Source: an uncultured Alphaproteobacteria bacterium (GTDB lineage Bacteria; Pseudomonadota; Alphaproteobacteria; Micavibrionales; Micavibrionaceae). Taken from it: a stretch of 64,000 nt of DNA. Below are positions 9,011 to 17,412 of this stretch, one piece after another. The stretch's first letter is position 1. Each line of letters starts with the position of its first letter. The DNA lies in the NCBI GenBank assembly GCA_937923625.1, contig CALDTV010000010.1, forward strand, positions 1 to 64,000. The letters are read 5' to 3'. Below the pieces are notes generated by a model, which saw only the letters and a program-made list of their open reading frames with translations, was not told the DNA's origin and ran no database searches. A program made the position numbers and the translations under genes.

Positions 9011-9733
9011 TTATTTCCACCGAGCATTTTTTTTGGGCGGCAGGTCAATTAAATCATCTGGTTCTTTCTTGCCGTCTTTTAAAGCGTAATCTTCATCAGG
9101 CTTACGGAACATGTGATGTTCAATCATGTGCATGGCGGCATCCGCAACAGTTTTCATGGCCATGAAGAATAATATAAGTAGGGTGCTTTGTGATGTGATT
9201 ATAGGCCCCACAATGATAATGATATGCATGGGGATGATACGGCAATAAGGGTAGAACATGAGCGTGCCAATATTCGGTTTTTTATGTTTAAAATCAGTGC
9301 TTAAATTATGCCGATAAGAATACCCGTGAGAGCCAATGAAGCCGAAAATTAAAGCCAGCAGGCCGAATATTTCAAAGCTTTCCATGCCTGATAAAGGTGT
9401 TTCTGTATATAAAAAAACGGCGTATATCGCATGAAAAAATCCATAATGAATAGCAAAAAATATCGCCGTTTGTTTTTTTATGGCAGGGGTGGCGGACACG
9501 TTGCGACCATTCATTTTAAAGTTTTTTGTGCTGAATTCTTTCAATCCCCAGATGCGAAAGAAATTCACAACACCAATAATGACGCTTTGCCCCCAATACA
9601 CCCATAATATCTCACCTATATCCCAATTTTGTATTATTGCCATGATGATAGATAGGACATTGCTAACAATCAGGACGGTAAGGGAGGAGTCCCGCCATAA
9701 GTTTTTATCTTGAAAAGAAAAACTAGATTTCAT
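9011..9733 (-). CDS. DUF6498-like integral membrane protein
   Basis: 240 residues with about six transmembrane segments. LWRDSSLTVLIVSNVLSII and WVYWGQSVIIGVVNFFRI near the N-terminus match a family of unknown-function membrane proteins (DUF6498 by memory), as does FFAIHYGFFHAIYAVFL. A His-rich end (AAMHMIEHHMFRK) may bind metal. A polar, charged C-terminal tail of about 30 residues (DLIDLPPKKN) faces the cytoplasm or periplasm. It starts 2 bases after the trmJ stop, so it is probably the last gene of the gltX-trmJ transcript. Confidence 0.7.
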   Translation of the reverse strand: MKSSFSFQDKNLWRDSSLTVLIVSNVLSIIMAIIQNWDIGEILWVYWGQSVIIGVVNFFRIWGLKEFSTKNFKMNGRNVSATPAIKKQTAIFFAIHYGFFHAIYAVFLYTETPLSGMESFEIFGLLALIFGFIGSHGYSYRHNLSTDFKHKKPNIGTLMFYPYCRIIPMHIIIIVGPIITSQSTLLILFFMAMKTVADAAMHMIEHHMFRKPDEDYALKDGKKEPDDLIDLPPKKNARWK

Positions 9734-9735
9734 TT

Positions 9736-10473
9736 TTAATTTATCTTTTTACCAATGAGAGCAGAGAGAATTCCATGTAGCGTTCTAATCTCTTGCTGGG
9801 TTAGATCGGTGCGGGAAAAAAGGTTGCGGATGTTGCGCATCATTGTTGGCTTCATGTCTGGATTACGAAAGAAATTATGGCCTTGTAATTCTTCTTCTAG
9901 TCTTGTGATGAACTCATCAAACTCTGCGTGGGTTGCGAGGGCCGAGTCTCCTGTTGGCATATGAACAGGCGTTGTTTTATCAGTCGTTAAATTTATTTCA
10001 TGCGCCATTAATAAAACGCTTTGGGCGAGATTGAGGGACGCAAATTTCGGATTTACGGGCACTGAAATAATATGATGCGCCAGAGCGATATCATCATTGC
10101 TGAGGCCAGCTCGTTCCCCACCAAATAGGGCGGCGGAGCGTTTGCCGTTTGATTGATCAACGGCAATATTTTTTGCCGCCTCACGCGGGGTATAAACTTT
10201 TTTACGCATGTCACGGGGGCGGGCGGTGGTGGCGTAAATAGTATGAAATTCCTTTAACGCATCAGCGGTATGATCAAATAGTTGAACAGGTTTTAGAATG
10301 TCGAGCGCGCCAACGGCGTTGGCGGTTGCAACGTCGTTTGGCCAGCCATCACGGGGGGCAATCAAACGCAAATCTTCTAGATTAAAATTCGCCATCGCGC
10401 GTGCCGCGGCGCCAATATTCTCCCCCATTTGCGGGGCAACAAGAATAATGGCGGGCGTCATAAGCTCAGGCAT
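9736..10473 (-). CDS. trmJ: tRNA (cytidine/uridine-2'-O-)-methyltransferase TrmJ (SPOUT family)
   Basis: TrmJ methylates the 2'-OH of position 32 in tRNA anticodon loops using S-adenosylmethionine. The 245-residue protein has the SpoU/TrmH motifs in order: motif 1 VAPQMGENIGAAARAMANF, motif 2 ALFGGERAGLSNDDI, and motif 3 VPVNPKFASLNLAQSVLL. A helical C-terminal extension after residue 165 fits TrmJ rather than the shorter TrmL. Its ATG overlaps the gltX stop by one base (TAATG), indicating translational coupling. Confidence 0.9.
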   Translation of the reverse strand: MPELMTPAIILVAPQMGENIGAAARAMANFNLEDLRLIAPRDGWPNDVATANAVGALDILKPVQLFDHTADALKEFHTIYATTARPRDMRKKVYTPREAAKNIAVDQSNGKRSAALFGGERAGLSNDDIALAHHIISVPVNPKFASLNLAQSVLLMAHEINLTTDKTTPVHMPTGDSALATHAEFDEFITRLEEELQGHNFFRNPDMKPTMMRNIRNLFSRTDLTQQEIRTLHGILSALIGKKIN

Positions 10474-11819
10474 TAACCAACCAAACGTTTTTTAACTTTT
10501 TCAGGGCCAAGTAAGGGTAATAATATTGGCAATTCTGGACCGTGATCCATACCTGTTAAGGCTTGGCGTAACGGCATGAAAAGCGTTTTACCTTTGCGGT
10601 CTGTGGTATCTTTTACTTTGCCCACCCAATCTTTAAAGGTGTTTTCATCCCAAGGGGCAGGGGGGAGAAGTTCCGCGGCTTGGGCAACAAAATCTTTATC
10701 TTCATCTGCCACCGTCGATGTCAGCGGAGCATTGACAACGTTCCACCATTCTTTGATATCTTTCAGTTTTTCTAAATTTGGTTTAACCGCATTCCAGAAA
10801 TTTTCATCTAAATCGTTTAAGTCCATATCGTTTAAACGTGATTTAACATCATCATAATTGGTTTGATGTAATATTTTGGCATTCAAACGGTAGAGTTCTT
10901 CTGTATCAAACTTTGGCGGGTTACGGGAGAATTTCGAAAAATCAAAGCTTTCAACCAATGGCGTGATGTCCGTGTAAGCTTCAATCGGGTCGCACGTACC
11001 AAGCCGTGCCATCAATGAGACAACAGACATTGGTTCTAATCCTTCAGTATTTTCAACTTCTTTTAAGCTAAGCGAGCCAAGGCGCTTGGATAATTTACCC
11101 CCTTCGGCATCGGCAATAAGGGATAAATGCGCGAAGGTTGGCACGTTGCCTTCGCCAGAAATGGCTTCGAACATTTGTACGTGTGTTGCGGTGTTGGACA
11201 CATGGTCTTCCCCGCGCACAACGTGGGTGATGTCAAAATCAACGTCATCAATCACAGAACATAAATGATAAAGCGGGCGTCCATCTTCACGCAAGACGAC
11301 AGGATCAGATAAATCTTCGCCTTTAAATTCAACATCGCCGCGGATCATATCGTTCCATTTGATGGGCGCGTGATTTAATTTAAAACGCCAGTGCGGTGTG
11401 CGACCTTCGGCTGCATATTTCGCAATTTGCTCATCGGTCAAAGATAATCCCGCACGGTCATAGGTCGGCGGCACGCCGCGTGATAATTGTGTTTTACGTT
11501 TCAAGCCAAGCTCTTCTGGTGTTTCATAACACGCATAAAGGCGGCCATTTTGTTTTAAGGTTTCAATCACTTCGGCATAACGATCTGTGCGGTCTTTTTG
11601 ATTAACTTTGTCATCCCAATCAAGCCCCATCCATGTCAGCCCATCCATGATGGCTTGTTCATATTCGTCCTTTGAACGCTCGCGGTCAGTATCGTCAATA
11701 CGAAGTAAGAAATGCCCGTTTTGATTGCGCGCAAAAAGCCAGCAAATAAGCGCGGTACGGGCATTACCAACATGCAACATACCAGTAGGCGAGGGGGCAA
11801 AACGAATTTTAACAGACAT
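10473..11819 (-). CDS. gltX: Glutamyl-tRNA synthetase
   Basis: 448 residues. A class I synthetase that charges tRNA-Glu (and in many alphaproteobacteria also tRNA-Gln). FAPSPTGMLHVGNARTAL carries the HIGH-like signature as HVGN, and GGKLSKRLGSL carries KMSKS as KLSKR. The RIDDTDRERSKDEYE segment that positions Glu is intact. The C-terminal half is the helical anticodon-binding domain. Many alphaproteobacteria have two gltX genes and this could be either. First gene of a minus-strand group with trmJ. Confidence 0.95.
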   Translation of the reverse strand: MSVKIRFAPSPTGMLHVGNARTALICWLFARNQNGHFLLRIDDTDRERSKDEYEQAIMDGLTWMGLDWDDKVNQKDRTDRYAEVIETLKQNGRLYACYETPEELGLKRKTQLSRGVPPTYDRAGLSLTDEQIAKYAAEGRTPHWRFKLNHAPIKWNDMIRGDVEFKGEDLSDPVVLREDGRPLYHLCSVIDDVDFDITHVVRGEDHVSNTATHVQMFEAISGEGNVPTFAHLSLIADAEGGKLSKRLGSLSLKEVENTEGLEPMSVVSLMARLGTCDPIEAYTDITPLVESFDFSKFSRNPPKFDTEELYRLNAKILHQTNYDDVKSRLNDMDLNDLDENFWNAVKPNLEKLKDIKEWWNVVNAPLTSTVADEDKDFVAQAAELLPPAPWDENTFKDWVGKVKDTTDRKGKTLFMPLRQALTGMDHGPELPILLPLLGPEKVKKRLVG

Positions 11820-11889
11820 GGTGTTTTCTTTCTTTATTCACACTGCATTATTAAGCATCATAATGCTGAATATCAACCTCGCAAATAGC

Positions 11890-11918
11890 TTGACATTATT
11901 TACATAATGCAATACTGT
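11890..11918 (+). promoter_or_regulatory. Sigma-70-type promoter of the ClpS-like cluster
   Basis: TTGACA at 11890-11895, a 17-base spacer and TACTGT at 11913-11918. The block CTTGACATTATTTACATAA (11889-11907) occurs again, base for base, at 53102-53120 in front of an unrelated small secreted-protein gene, and contains a TTACATAA-like core that may be an operator. Confidence 0.65.
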
Positions 11919-11943
11919 ATTGAAAATTTGTCAGAGAGTAAGA

Positions 11944-12333
11944 ATGTCAGTTATTGAAAAAAAACGCCCGTCTAAAAAAGGTAGAACAGATTCTGGCGCG
12001 CCAAATATTGTTCCTAAAAAGCGGCGCGAGCCAGAAGAATGGCATGTCCGCTTACTATTAACAGAAGAGGGAAAACAGACGAAATCTTTTAAAGATGATC
12101 GAATGCTAGTGAGAGCTACGCACGCTATCGTTCTTCGTGACATTTTTAATATTAAGTATGTTTCAGCTGTTTTGAAAATTGCTGTTGTTGAATCACAAGG
12201 ATTTACCAGTATTTTTGCTGGTACGAGAGAAGTATGTGAATCAAAGATGCAACAAGCTCAAGATCGTTTGGAACGCATTAACTCTCCAGATTGGGCAAAA
12301 GACGCTTTAACATATGACGTTTCTAAAATGTGA
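11944..12333 (+). CDS. ClpS-like protein, paralogue 1
   Basis: The ATG at 11944 follows AGAGAGTAAGA and gives 129 residues; an earlier frame start at 11920 lacks a ribosome site. A basic, disordered N-terminus of about 35 residues (KKRPSKKGR) precedes a ClpS-like core. WHVRLLLTEE takes the place of the first strand, IVLRDIFNIKYVSAV the helix, and GFTSIFAGTREVCESKM matches the E. coli ClpS segment ending VFTAEVAETKV. ClpS delivers N-degron substrates to ClpA. Its pocket residues (Asn-Asp-Asp and His66 in E. coli) are not preserved here: TEEGK replaces NDD, and Glu replaces His. So the fold is likely but N-degron binding is doubtful. First of three tandem paralogues. Confidence 0.68.
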   Translation: MSVIEKKRPSKKGRTDSGAPNIVPKKRREPEEWHVRLLLTEEGKQTKSFKDDRMLVRATHAIVLRDIFNIKYVSAVLKIAVVESQGFTSIFAGTREVCESKMQQAQDRLERINSPDWAKDALTYDVSKM

Positions 12334-12344
12334 TTGTAAATCGA

Positions 12345-12673
12345 ATGAGTACTTCCACGATTATACCCCCAACAAAAAAGAAGAAGCCGCATAAGGGGAA
12401 TCCTTAGGCTAAGATTGTTTTTCATTTGGCCGCAGAAAAACCTGATGATACAAGGATTATGGGTTTTTTAGGGGTGCTTTTAATCTGGATAAGCGCAGGG
12501 CAATGCAAAAAGCAAGGCTTGCTATAGATGCTCAAGGGGTTGTTGTATTTACAGGATCTGAAAAAGCGGCCAAAGCTAAAATGAAGACGGCTATCAAATT
12601 AAGAAGGCGTATAAAAGAACAGGGTGTTAAAAATACAAGCGGTCTTTTAATGAGAGTGCAGCGATTTAATTGA
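12345..12673 (+). pseudogene. ClpS-like protein, paralogue 2, decayed (stop codon plus frameshift)
   Basis: Starts at the ATG at 12345 (MSTSTIIPPTKKKKPHKGNP), hits TAG at 12405-12407, and continues in the same frame as AKIVFHLAAEKPDDT. Coding similarity then shifts to another frame around the T-run at 12464-12469, reading GAFNLDKRRAMQKARLAIDA and GVVVFTGSEKAAKAKM to a TGA at 12671-12673. Joined, these pieces follow the neighbours' ClpS-like core (GLSIVFTGSAEIAETKA in paralogue 3). One nonsense and one frameshift lesion make a functional product unlikely unless recoding or sequence error is involved. Confidence 0.7.
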
Positions 12674-12704
12674 ACATCATAAAGTGTGAAATGAAACCAA
12701 CACC

Positions 12705-13028
12705 ATGAACGCAATCGTGAAAGATAGACCTGTTGTAGAGACAGCCCTAAAGCCAAAAGAGCCGAGCTTGTTTGATGTGATTTTCTTTAAAAAAGATAAT
12801 CTTTGCATAACAGACGAGGTGATTACTTTAAAACATGTGTTTAGGGTGGATGAGAATACAGCGATAGATCACGTAGAGCGTGCTGCGGTAAATGGTTTGT
12901 CGATTGTTTTTACGGGCAGTGCCGAGATTGCAGAAACCAAAGCAGATCAAGCGAACGCATTCTTACAAAACACGATGTATGGCGAAAAGCTTTTAGCACA
13001 TTGTTGGTTTACATTCAAAAGAAGATAA
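12705..13028 (+). CDS. ClpS-like protein, paralogue 3
   Basis: 107 residues, close to the length of true ClpS. After a short polar N-terminus, SLFDVIFFKKDN fits strand 1 and its loop, VITLKHVFRVDENTAIDHVE the helix pair, and GLSIVFTGSAEIAETKADQA the most conserved ClpS strand-turn-helix; a GEKLLAHCWF end fits the last strand (HPLLCTLE in E. coli). The NDD pocket is replaced by KKDN, and the His at the start of the G-x-x-V-x-x-G/F segment by Asn. It probably docks to a Clp ATPase or copies the fold for another partner; N-degron recognition is not supported. No strong ribosome site precedes the ATG. Confidence 0.7.
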   Translation: MNAIVKDRPVVETALKPKEPSLFDVIFFKKDNLCITDEVITLKHVFRVDENTAIDHVERAAVNGLSIVFTGSAEIAETKADQANAFLQNTMYGEKLLAHCWFTFKRR

Positions 13029-13040
13029 AAGCCTATAGTC

Positions 13041-14636
13041 TTAATTTTTTGCCGTTGATTTAAAAAATCCATTTGTCATGGGAATGCGGCGATTACGGCC
13101 AAAGGCTTTGGTCGTTATTTTAACCCCTGGTGGTGCTTGGCGGCGTTTATATTCGTTGCGGTCTAACATCTGCCAAATGCGTTTAACGGTTTTGGGGTCG
13201 TGCGGGATATCGGCGGGCGGTGTATTTTTTTCAATTAAATGTTCCAAAATATCATCAAGTACATCATAGGGCGGTAAGCTGTCTTGGTCTGTTTGGTCAG
13301 GTTTTAATTCCGCACTGGGCGCTTTGGTGATGATACGTTCAGGGATAACTAAACTTTGGCTGTTGCGCCATTTTGAAAGTGCGTAGACTTGCCCTTTATA
13401 TAAATCTTTAAGCGCGTTAAACCCGCCACACATATCGCCATAAAGTGTTGCGTAGCCAACGGCCATTTCTGATTTATTACCCGTCGTTAAAACCATTTTA
13501 CCGCTGGCATTGGATAACGCCATCAGTGTCATGCCGCGGGCGCGGGATTGGATGTTTTCAAAAGTCGTGCCCGCAGTTTTTTCGTTAATTGTTTTTGCGA
13601 GCATTTCATCAAACGCCTTCATAGCGGGTTCGATAGAAATAGTATCTAGTGTGATGCCTAACAATCTTGCGCACTCTGCCGCATCATCAAGGCTGTCTTG
13701 GGAGGTGAAAGGGGAAGGCATCATGACACAATGCACTCTATCTGCGCCTAAGGCGTCAACAGCTATGGCGGCGGATAACGCACTGTCTATTCCACCAGAT
13801 AGACCAATGAGCACACCAAGGAAATTATTTTTCGTGACGTAATCATGTAAACCAAGAATGAGGGCATTATAGATCGTTTGTTCGTCACTTTTTTGTAAGG
13901 CATGTGTATTTAAGTTTGAGGCACTGATAGCCTCTTCAAATGTTGGAAGAGAATGTGTGACCTTGCCATTTTGATCCATCACAAATGAGCCACCATCAAA
14001 AACCAATTCATCTTGCCCACCAATTTTGTTGACATATACCAAGGGTAATCCTGTTTCCTTCACGCGGTCTGTCGCTTGTTTAAGCCGCATTTTGTGGATG
14101 TCGGTTTGAAACGGGCTGCCGTTTGGCACGATAAGCATTTCTGCGCCGTGTTCTTTTAAATTCACGGCAACATCACTAAACCACATGTCCTCACAAATCA
14201 TGATGCCTAGCTTTGTTCCTTTAAAATCATAAGGTTCAGCGATCGCGCCTTGCGTAAAAATGCGTTTTTCATCAAATACACCGTAATTGGGCAAATGATG
14301 TTTAAACACCGTATGCAGAATTTCACCGTCATGAATGAGATGCGCGGCATTATAAATTTTGTCCTTTATGCGCCAAGGCGTCGGCAAGATAAGGGCGGCG
14401 TTGTAACTTTTGCTCTGCTCAATAATATCTTGAACGTGATGTTCAACCCGATCCATAAAATAAGGATTGAGAACGAGATCATCGGTTGGATAACCTGTTG
14501 TTATCATTTCAGGGAAAACAATAAGACCACCCTTTTGATGTGTCGAACAGACATCCAAAATCTTCTTGCCGTTACCCACCAAATCCCCAACGGTGGGGTT
14601 TAGCTGGGAGAGAGTGATTTTCAGATCGTTAATCAT
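13041..14636 (-). CDS. nadE: Glutamine-dependent NAD+ synthetase
   Basis: Catalyses the last step of NAD+ synthesis, amidating deamido-NAD+ with ammonia from glutamine. The ATG at 14636 (MINDLKITLSQLNPTVGD) is chosen; the frame stays open to 14747 but the extra residues are not like the family. The N-terminal nitrilase-type glutaminase domain shows FPEMITTGYPTDD (Glu) and ICEDMWFSD (Cys). The C-terminal synthetase domain has the ATP-pyrophosphatase loop LSGGIDSALSAAIAVDALG, TTGNKSEMAVGYATLYGDM, and ends with KITTKAFGRNRRIPMTNGF. 531 residues is normal for the two-domain form. Confidence 0.96.
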   Translation of the reverse strand: MINDLKITLSQLNPTVGDLVGNGKKILDVCSTHQKGGLIVFPEMITTGYPTDDLVLNPYFMDRVEHHVQDIIEQSKSYNAALILPTPWRIKDKIYNAAHLIHDGEILHTVFKHHLPNYGVFDEKRIFTQGAIAEPYDFKGTKLGIMICEDMWFSDVAVNLKEHGAEMLIVPNGSPFQTDIHKMRLKQATDRVKETGLPLVYVNKIGGQDELVFDGGSFVMDQNGKVTHSLPTFEEAISASNLNTHALQKSDEQTIYNALILGLHDYVTKNNFLGVLIGLSGGIDSALSAAIAVDALGADRVHCVMMPSPFTSQDSLDDAAECARLLGITLDTISIEPAMKAFDEMLAKTINEKTAGTTFENIQSRARGMTLMALSNASGKMVLTTGNKSEMAVGYATLYGDMCGGFNALKDLYKGQVYALSKWRNSQSLVIPERIITKAPSAELKPDQTDQDSLPPYDVLDDILEHLIEKNTPPADIPHDPKTVKRIWQMLDRNEYKRRQAPPGVKITTKAFGRNRRIPMTNGFFKSTAKN

Positions 14637-14732
14637 AGTTGTTTTTAAACCACAGAGCCGCAGAGTCACAAAGTTTTTTTTACAAATAATGTATCTGAAA
14701 TTTTGAAGAAAGCTTGTAAACACATAGTGTAT

Positions 14733-14763
14733 AAAAAAACGGAGCATAGGGTATATGCTCCGT
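14733..14763 (-). terminator. Rho-independent terminator for the gene at 14790-15119
   Basis: A perfect 10-bp stem (ACGGAGCATA / TATGCTCCGT, 14739-14748 with 14754-14763, 5-base loop). Read on the minus strand, it is followed by a T-run (the A-run at 14733-14739 on the plus strand). It sits between this small gene and nadE and separates their transcription. Confidence 0.85.
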
Positions 14764-14789
14764 TAAAAATTTTATTAAAGTAAGATTAA

Positions 14790-15119
14790 TTACTTCCTAG
14801 TCGGCCTTGGATCAGTAACACCGCCACCGTAATAATGGCTATATCTCATGTCTTCAGGTGGGGCAACGGTAACGCCAGTAGGAGAAGAAGTTGTTTCTGC
14901 TTCGCGTAACATTCTTAAGTGCTCTGGTGTTTCACCGAACGCTCTAGCCATAGACAGATCGTGCTCTGCTTGCTCGTGTGCCGTAAGTGAGGTTTCAGCA
15001 GCTGGGGCTTTTTTACTAAAGGCTCTTTGGACTAAACCCGATGCAGCTGCTAGGGCTGCAGCACCAAGGTCTTGATTAGGTGTGCCACCTTTAAAAAATG
15101 ATTTTCTAAAATCGCTCAT
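14790..15119 (-). CDS. Small hypothetical protein
   Basis: 109 residues, not recognised. An Ala-rich helix (LGAAALAAASGLVQRAF) is followed by a second helical stretch (TAHEQAEHDLSMARAFGE, HLRMLREAE) and a Pro/Gly-rich tail (SHYYGGGVTDPRPTRK). There is no signal peptide. Codon usage resembles its neighbours and it has its own terminator, so it is likely a real, separately transcribed gene. Confidence 0.6.
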   Translation of the reverse strand: MSDFRKSFFKGGTPNQDLGAAALAAASGLVQRAFSKKAPAAETSLTAHEQAEHDLSMARAFGETPEHLRMLREAETTSSPTGVTVAPPEDMRYSHYYGGGVTDPRPTRK

Positions 15120-15216
15120 AATATGCGCCTTCTCTTTTTGTTTTAATGTGACAACTTTCTAACAGATATTGAATTTTAATGTCCAGTAATTATTTTCATA
15201 ATATTAAACTATCTGG

Positions 15217-16563
15217 TTATCTTAGAGCTTTCAGCTCATCTGCCACCAAGAATGCTAATTCTAATGCTTGATTCGCGTTCAGACGTGGATCACAGGCAGT
15301 GTGATAGCGGCTGGAGAGGTCTTCTTCGGTGACATCGTGAGCGCCGCCAACACATTCGGTGACGTTTTGGCCGGTCATTTCAAAATGGACGCCGCCCGGA
15401 TGTGTGCCCTCACTACGGTGAACAGCAAAGAAGCCTTTGACCTCTGCCAAGATATTATCAAAGCGTCTTGTTTTAAATCCTGTCGATGATTTTTCAACAT
15501 TGCCATGCATCGGGTCACAAATCCAGACGACGTTGCGACCTTCTTCTTTCACACGGCGCACGAGTGGCGTCAGCTTTTCTTCAACTTGACCAGCCCCCAT
15601 ACGGGCAATAAGGGATAAGCGCCCTGCCTCATTTTCTGGGTTTAATTTATCAATAAGTTTAATCAGCGTATCCGCCTCTAATTCTGGCGGAACTTTAATG
15701 CCAATTGGGTTATTAATGCCACGGGCAAATTCAATCTGCGCGCCATCGGTGTCTTGGGTGCGTGCGCCAATCCACAGGAAGTGAGCGGATGTGTCATACC
15801 AATCGCCCGTTGTACTATCTACACGGGTCATGGCTTCCTCAAAAGGTAGCAATAAGGCTTCGTGACAAGTGTAGAAATCGGTCTCGCGCATTGTCGGGAC
15901 TTTTTCGCCTGTAATACCGCACGCCGCCATGAATGTTAGGGCACGATCAATGTCACCTGCCAATTGTTCGTAACGCTGGCTGAGGGGGCTGTCTTTGATG
16001 AAATCTAAATTCCAACGATGGACTTCATTTAAATCCGCATACCCACCTTGGGCAAAAGCGCGAAGCAAGTTGAGCGTTGCCGCAGATTGATTATAAGCGC
16101 GGATCATGCGTTGTGGATCAGGTGCGCGGCCTTCTGCTGTGAAATCAAGCTTGTTAACGATATCACCGCGATAGCTGGGCAGGGTGACGCCGTCAATTGT
16201 CTCATCATCGCTAGAGCGCGGTTTAGCAAATTGCCCCGCCATACGTCCCATTTTGACAATCGGCATCGCCCCGCCAAATGTCATGATAACCGCCATTTGT
16301 AATAAAACGCGGAAAGTATCACGGATTTTATTAGCATTAAATTCAGCAAAGCTTTCGGCGCAATCACCGCCTTGAAGGATGAATGCCTTGCCATGACAAG
16401 CATCAGCCAATTGCTGTTTCAGGTTGCGTGCTTCGCCTGCAAATACTAAAGGCGGCATTTCACCAATAATCTCTTCCACACGGTTAAGCTGGTCTTGATC
16501 AGGGTAATTAGGAAGCTGTTTTGCAGGCTTGTCACGCCAAGTTTTGGGAGTCCATTCAGTCAT
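15217..16563 (-). CDS. Class II 3-deoxy-D-arabino-heptulosonate 7-phosphate (DAHP) synthase
   Basis: Commits phosphoenolpyruvate and erythrose 4-phosphate to the shikimate pathway. 448 residues of the plant/Mycobacterium class II type: [14 protein letters not shown] at the N-terminus, the metal- and PEP-binding [39 protein letters not shown], a FLWIGARTQ strand, WICDPMHGN, and the end [17 protein letters not shown]. The catalytic Cys in GGDCAES and His in DPMHGN are present. It replaces the AroF/G/H class I enzymes of enterics. No neighbouring aromatic genes are present. Confidence 0.96.
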   Translation of the reverse strand: MTEWTPKTWRDKPAKQLPNYPDQDQLNRVEEIIGEMPPLVFAGEARNLKQQLADACHGKAFILQGGDCAESFAEFNANKIRDTFRVLLQMAVIMTFGGAMPIVKMGRMAGQFAKPRSSDDETIDGVTLPSYRGDIVNKLDFTAEGRAPDPQRMIRAYNQSAATLNLLRAFAQGGYADLNEVHRWNLDFIKDSPLSQRYEQLAGDIDRALTFMAACGITGEKVPTMRETDFYTCHEALLLPFEEAMTRVDSTTGDWYDTSAHFLWIGARTQDTDGAQIEFARGINNPIGIKVPPELEADTLIKLIDKLNPENEAGRLSLIARMGAGQVEEKLTPLVRRVKEEGRNVVWICDPMHGNVEKSSTGFKTRRFDNILAEVKGFFAVHRSEGTHPGGVHFEMTGQNVTECVGGAHDVTEEDLSSRYHTACDPRLNANQALELAFLVADELKALR

Positions 16564-16646
16564 GATTTCAGTGATTTCTTAAGTGTTTAATAGGGCTTAT
16601 CAATAAGGGATTTGATGTTTGAAAGCAATATAGAAAGCGCCTTAAA

Positions 16647-16675
16647 TTGACATAATAAATATCCTATGTTATTTT
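16647..16675 (+). promoter_or_regulatory. Sigma-70-type promoter before the interrupted GNAT gene
   Basis: TTGACA at 16647-16652, a 17-base spacer, and TATTTT at 16670-16675. The expected start of transcription falls at or within a base or two of the ATG at 16681, and no ribosome-binding site precedes that ATG, so the mRNA would be leaderless. Confidence 0.5.
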
Positions 16676-16680
16676 GTCTC

Positions 16681-17412
16681 ATGGCTATTTCTACGCGTAT
16701 TATATCAGGTAAAGACGTGCTTTCATCATGGTTTTATGGCGCGAGCGCGGTTGATTAAGATAAGTTAGGGGATGATATACAAGGAATTTTTGATAAAAAT
16801 CTTTTGCCACTCCTTGCTGAAGATTTTCCTGAAGCCAGTAAAAACATAAAAGGAATGATTAGGTTAAAAGAAACAAGCGTTATATTGGCAATTGATGGAG
16901 CTAAGGTCGTGGGCTATATGGTTGTGCAATATCCAGGCGGTATAGAATATGATGATGGATCTGTTTCTGCGAATATTCGATCTGTCGCAGTTGATAGTGA
17001 TTCAAGGGGGAAAGGTGTTTTTAAAAATTTACTAAAAACCGCCCAAGAATATGTTCGTAAAGAGCATCCGGAGTGTGTTCGCATGACGGCTCAAACTATC
17101 ACAAAGCCAAAGTTAAACCGCGCGAGTGTCGGAGCTTTTACAAAAGCGGGATATCATGTCGCTCAATTTGAAAAAAAGACAGGTGAAAGAGAGGCTTATC
17201 TTCAGTTTACTTTGCCAGTTGATCGTTTTGACGATGAAAATTTTAAACAAACAGCTAGAGAGCAAGGGCAAGCTCTTTTAAAAGCTGTCAACATTGAAAA
17301 AGCTCTAATGGATTTGCCTAGTTTTACAGCTAAGGCCGAAAATTATCCAAGTCCACCTCCTGTTGCTTCAAGTAAAGGTCCGTCAAACGATCCTGCACCT
17401 CAAAATCATTAG
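16681..17412 (+). pseudogene. GNAT acetyltransferase gene interrupted by an in-frame stop
   Basis: The frame begins at the ATG at 16681, reads 25 sensible codons, meets TAA at 16756-16758, and continues in the same frame as coding sequence to 17412. The remaining frame could start only at a TTG at 16804 (202 residues), losing the sequence between. The body is a GNAT domain: IRSVAVDSDSRGKGVFKNLL is the acetyl-CoA pyrophosphate-binding motif A (Arg-Gly-x-Gly), and GAFTKAGYHVAQFEK is motif B. The C-terminus is a Pro/Ser-rich tail. One base change (for example GAA to TAA) would explain it. A shortened active product, readthrough or sequence error are alternatives. Confidence 0.65.

Noticed and set aside
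12532-12756. Minus-strand frame across the ClpS-like cluster
   Set aside because: Opposite to the coding direction of the paralogues and without ribosome site or motif.
14649-14673. AACCACAGAGCCGCAGAGTCACAAAG-like segment near nadE
   Set aside because: Resembles a common interspersed repeat, but only one short, imperfect copy was seen here, so it is not called.
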